The notes beneath the pieces are model-generated. The model searched no databases. It worked only from the letters and a program-made list of their open reading frames with translations, and was not told where the DNA came from. Below, piece by piece: positions 61,703 to 64,000 of a stretch of 64,000 bases of DNA. Positions within the stretch are counted from its first letter, which is position 1; every line of letters begins with the position of its first letter. This stretch comes from Desulfarculaceae bacterium (lineage in GTDB: Bacteria > Desulfobacterota > Desulfarculia > Desulfarculales > Desulfarculaceae): NCBI GenBank assembly GCA_020444545.1, contig JAHLKT010000002.1:650870-714869 (forward strand). The letters run 5' to 3'. The translations under genes were made by a program, and so were the position numbers.

Positions 61703-62467
61703 GTGTTGCCTCCGGCTACGCGGGGCCTGGTGCTGCGCCTGCGCTCCCTGGGCGAGAGCGACCTCTTGGTGGACCTGTTCACCCGCCGCCTGGGCCGCCT
61801 CACCGCCGTGGCCAAGGGCGGCAAGCGCTCCAAGCAGCGCTTCTTCGGGGTGCTCCTGGCCGGGCACTTGCTGGAGATGGACCTGGCCCCCACCAAAAGC
61901 GCGGACTTGTGGCGCCTGGAGAGCGCCAGGGTTTTGGCCGCCCACGTGGGCCTGCGGGCCGACTACCGCCGCCTCATGGCCTCGGGCCCGGTGCTGGAGC
62001 TATTGCTCAGGGCCACGCCGGTGCAGGCCCCCCAGCCCGGAGCCCTGGAGCTGGCCCAGGCCACCTTGGGGCGCATGGAAAAGGCCAGCGACCCGGCGGA
62101 GCTGGGCTCGGCCCTGGTCATATTCCTGGCCCGCCTCCTGGAGCTGTTAGGCTATGGCCTGAACCTGGACTCCTGCCTGCTCTGCGGACGCCCCCACACC
62201 GGAGCTGGCGGTGGCCGCCTCAGCCTGGGCGGAGGCCTCACCTGCCCGGCCTGCCCGCCTGGGCAGCGCGACCACCCCGCCCCGGCGGGGCTGATCAAAT
62301 CCCTGCGCGCCGCCGTGAGCCTGGAGCCCGCCGCCTTGGGACGCCTGCGCCTGCCCATGGATCAGGTTTCCGGGGCGTTGGCCTTTTTAGGCGAGTTCTG
62401 GCAGGAGATCGTGGGCAACGACCTGCCCAGCCTGGGGCTGGCCGCGCGCAGCCTGGCGAAAAGATGA
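61703..62467 (+). CDS. recO: RecO recombination mediator
   Basis: 254 residues. The OB-fold domain begins TRGLVLRLRSLGESDLLVDLFTRRLGRLTAVAKGGKRSKQRF, typical of RecO. A zinc site of four Cys is formed by CLLCGR and TCPAC, and the terminal helical part ends LAARSLAKR. Helps RecA displace SSB in the RecFOR pathway. GTG 61703 lies two bases after the hydrolase stop; no strong ribosome site, so translation is probably coupled. Confidence 0.92.
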   Translation: MLPPATRGLVLRLRSLGESDLLVDLFTRRLGRLTAVAKGGKRSKQRFFGVLLAGHLLEMDLAPTKSADLWRLESARVLAAHVGLRADYRRLMASGPVLELLLRATPVQAPQPGALELAQATLGRMEKASDPAELGSALVIFLARLLELLGYGLNLDSCLLCGRPHTGAGGGRLSLGGGLTCPACPPGQRDHPAPAGLIKSLRAAVSLEPAALGRLRLPMDQVSGALAFLGEFWQEIVGNDLPSLGLAARSLAKR

Positions 62468-62477
62468 AGGCAAGAAG

Positions 62478-63221
62478 ATGGTTGATGAACATCAAGATAC
62501 GGGCATTGACCCATTTTGGGAAAAATATTTGGAAGGTGAAATACGACCGCAAATAACAACAATATTAAAAATTGTTAAGGAAAAAATTATCCCCATTTTT
62601 AAACAAGCCGAAGTTGAGGCTGACGAAGTGTCAGACCGAGCATGGTATGCTGAGGGGTATTCTGAGAATGCAGACCCTGGCAGCATGGCGGATTATGCAA
62701 TGGAAATGGGTCTCGATCATTATTCTCTGTTAACCAATTTAACATATGGAATATTAAATTTATTTTCCGTGCATCTGTATCACCTATATGAACAGCACCT
62801 CGTTTATCTATGTATGCATGAACTCATTCACCCTGCGACGTTCCCTGACCCGCATTCGCTAAATGCAACAATCGTGAATCAAATGCTGACAGACAAAGGA
62901 ATCGAAACATTTTCATTCAAAACATACCCAAAAATTAAAGAATTAAAATATGTATGTAATTGTGTAAAACACGGTGACGGTCGGTCATGCGAGGAAGTAA
63001 AAAAGTTACGCCCGGTACTGTTTGAGCACCCTAGTTTCAGGGGGCAAGATATCCCTTCCCTGCCTCCGGGCCCCATAATCACGCCTCTTGCTGGCGATAG
63101 CCTATGGATATCTGAACAGGACTTCGAAGAATACGCCCAAGCGGTCCTATCTTTTTTTGAAGAGCTCTTCCAAACCAACCGCAAATTACGCGAAGAGGCA
63201 GGCTACCCCATCTACAATTAG
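62478..63221 (+). CDS. AT-rich orphan with HEPN-like KHG motif
   Basis: 247 residues, no family assigned with certainty. The gene is far richer in A+T than its neighbours and uses AAA/ATT/TTA codons that they avoid, signs of recent acquisition. The protein is helical and soluble, with a cysteine-flanked motif KYVCNCVKHGDGRSCEEVKKLRP like that of stand-alone HEPN-type proteins seen in defence islands. The N-terminal half has acidic helices and an aromatic segment (LTYGILNLFSVHLYHLY). It starts 10 bases after recO with AAGGCAAGAAG upstream and is closed by its own terminator. Confidence 0.7.
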   Translation: MVDEHQDTGIDPFWEKYLEGEIRPQITTILKIVKEKIIPIFKQAEVEADEVSDRAWYAEGYSENADPGSMADYAMEMGLDHYSLLTNLTYGILNLFSVHLYHLYEQHLVYLCMHELIHPATFPDPHSLNATIVNQMLTDKGIETFSFKTYPKIKELKYVCNCVKHGDGRSCEEVKKLRPVLFEHPSFRGQDIPSLPPGPIITPLAGDSLWISEQDFEEYAQAVLSFFEELFQTNRKLREEAGYPIYN

Positions 63222-63225
63222 ACTG

Positions 63226-63268
63226 AACCACCATTCATATTGACACCCGGGGTCTTGGGTGGTTTTAT
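63226..63268 (+). terminator. Probable terminator of the AT-rich orphan
   Basis: AACCACC (63226-63232) pairs with GGTGGTT (63258-63264); additional inner pairing ACACCC/GGGTG is possible. TTTTATT follows. It begins four bases after the stop codon. Confidence 0.6.
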
Positions 63269-63357
63269 TGAGCATTGCCGCGGGCGCGGCAAGCTGCCCA
63301 TAAATACGGCTCCACGCGCCAGCACCGCACGCAGCTCACCCGCTAAGCGAGGTCCTG

Positions 63358-64000
63358 ATGAAGCAGTTCTTCTATCCTGACTCGGTGGCCATCCTGGGCG
63401 TTTCTCCCCGTCCGGGCAACATGGGCCGCAACATCTTCAAGAACCTGCAAAACCAGGGCTTCGCCGGCGAGATCTATCTGGTCAACCCCAAGGGCGGCGA
63501 GCTGGAAGGCCGCACCCTATACCCCTCGGCGGCCGATCTGCCCGAAGCGCCCGACATGGCGGTGATCCTCACCCCGGCGGCCACGGTGCCCGGCCTCATG
63601 GAGGACCTGGGGCAGCGGGGCTGCAAGCGGGTGGTCATCGAGAGCGGCGGCTTCAGCGAGCTGGATTCGGGGCGCGGCGATCTGGAAGAGCAGATCAAGG
63701 CCACGGCCGCCAAGTACGGCATGCGCTTCATCGGGCCCAACTGCATCGGAGTCATCTGCACCGACTCCGGGGTCTCGGTACCTTTCCCCCTGCTGGACCG
63801 CCCCGCCATGCGCGGCGGGCTGTCCATCATGGCCCAGAGCGGCGGCATCGGCCTTACCTATCTGCACGCGGCCTCGGTCTCCAAGGTGGGGGTGGCCAAG
63901 TTCTGCTCCATGGGCAACAAGCTCAACGTGAACGAGCGCGACCTGCTCTCCTATCTCATCGAGGACCCCCAGACCAAGTCCATCCTGCTCTACCTGGAGT
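63358..64000 (+). CDS. NDP-forming acyl-CoA synthetase (acetate-CoA ligase, ADP-forming), partial
   Basis: First ~214 residues of a CoA-binding-domain protein. MKQFFYPDSVAILGVSPRPGNMGRNIFKNL is the start of the CoA-binding Rossmann domain; EIYLVNPKGGELEGRTLYPS and AVILTPAATVPGLMEDL follow, then IGPNCIGVICTDSGV (CoA-ligase domain) and the segment before the catalytic His, SIMAQSGGIGLTYLHAA. Forms ATP from acyl-CoA in anaerobes or activates acids. The ATG at 63358 has GAGG upstream. The right part, including the ATP-grasp domain or separate subunit, lies outside the window. Confidence 0.9.
   Translation, partial: MKQFFYPDSVAILGVSPRPGNMGRNIFKNLQNQGFAGEIYLVNPKGGELEGRTLYPSAADLPEAPDMAVILTPAATVPGLMEDLGQRGCKRVVIESGGFSELDSGRGDLEEQIKATAAKYGMRFIGPNCIGVICTDSGVSVPFPLLDRPAMRGGLSIMAQSGGIGLTYLHAASVSKVGVAKFCSMGNKLNVNERDLLSYLIEDPQTKSILLYLE

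Overview
The window is GC-rich (roughly two thirds G+C by eye) and densely packed. It has a bacterial, Gram-negative, anaerobe-like gene set. Lipoproteins, a bactofilin, a fadN-type beta-oxidation pair, an NDP-forming acyl-CoA synthetase, GTP-type PEP carboxykinase, the DapL lysine route and sigma-32 together suggest a Desulfobacterota (former deltaproteobacterial) lineage, perhaps near Desulfarculus. That placement is inference from gene content; no rRNA is present. No IS element, prophage, CRISPR array or replication origin was seen.

Layout. 1-3.5 kb (minus): beta-oxidation pair, fadN-type dehydrogenase/hydratase then thiolase, behind two palindromic FadR-like boxes. 3.8-6.9 kb (plus): L,D-transpeptidase, membrane-anchored Pro-rich protein, bactofilin, cupin. 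6.9-9.1 kb: flavodoxin-like protein, amidohydrolase, an unknown protein. 9.1-18.8 kb (plus): lytic transglycosylase overlapping an addB-addA-recD2 DNA-repair operon. 18.8-24 kb: second flavodoxin paralogue, pyrR, secreted protein, ridA, hotdog protein, lipoproteins, P1 peptidase. 24.2-26.2 kb: PEP carboxykinase with promoter and terminator. 26.7-29.6 kb: small secreted protein, TIM-barrel isomerase-like protein, HAD phosphatase, Rossmann/Cys protein, DUF3795-like protein. 29.7-33 kb: large CHASE-PAS-GGDEF-EAL protein.

33-51.5 kb is one almost unbroken minus-strand block. In transcription order it holds xerC, hslV, hslU, argB, argD, argF, argG, argH, a fibronectin-III lipoprotein, lysA, dapF, dapA, dapB, a FAH-family enzyme, dapL, folK, a YHS-like protein, transaldolase, pgsA, tRNA-Gly and tRNA-Cys. 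It combines protein turnover, most of arginine synthesis (argA/argJ and argC are absent here), and lysine synthesis by the diaminopimelate aminotransferase route.

51.7-64 kb: lipoprotein; EF-G-like factor, MogA/MoaB protein, PPC-domain protein and acyltransferase on plus; then rpoH, a TPR lipoprotein, a LolB-like lipoprotein and a Mut7-C protein on minus. Next come an alpha/beta hydrolase, recO, an AT-rich orphan with a HEPN-like motif, and the start of an NDP-forming acyl-CoA synthetase.

The most notable points are an iron-sulfur-type cysteine signature in the AddA subunit as well as in AddB, Gram-positive-style FadR boxes in front of fadN, the AT-rich orphan, and the pgsA-Gly-Cys tRNA order also found in Escherichia coli.
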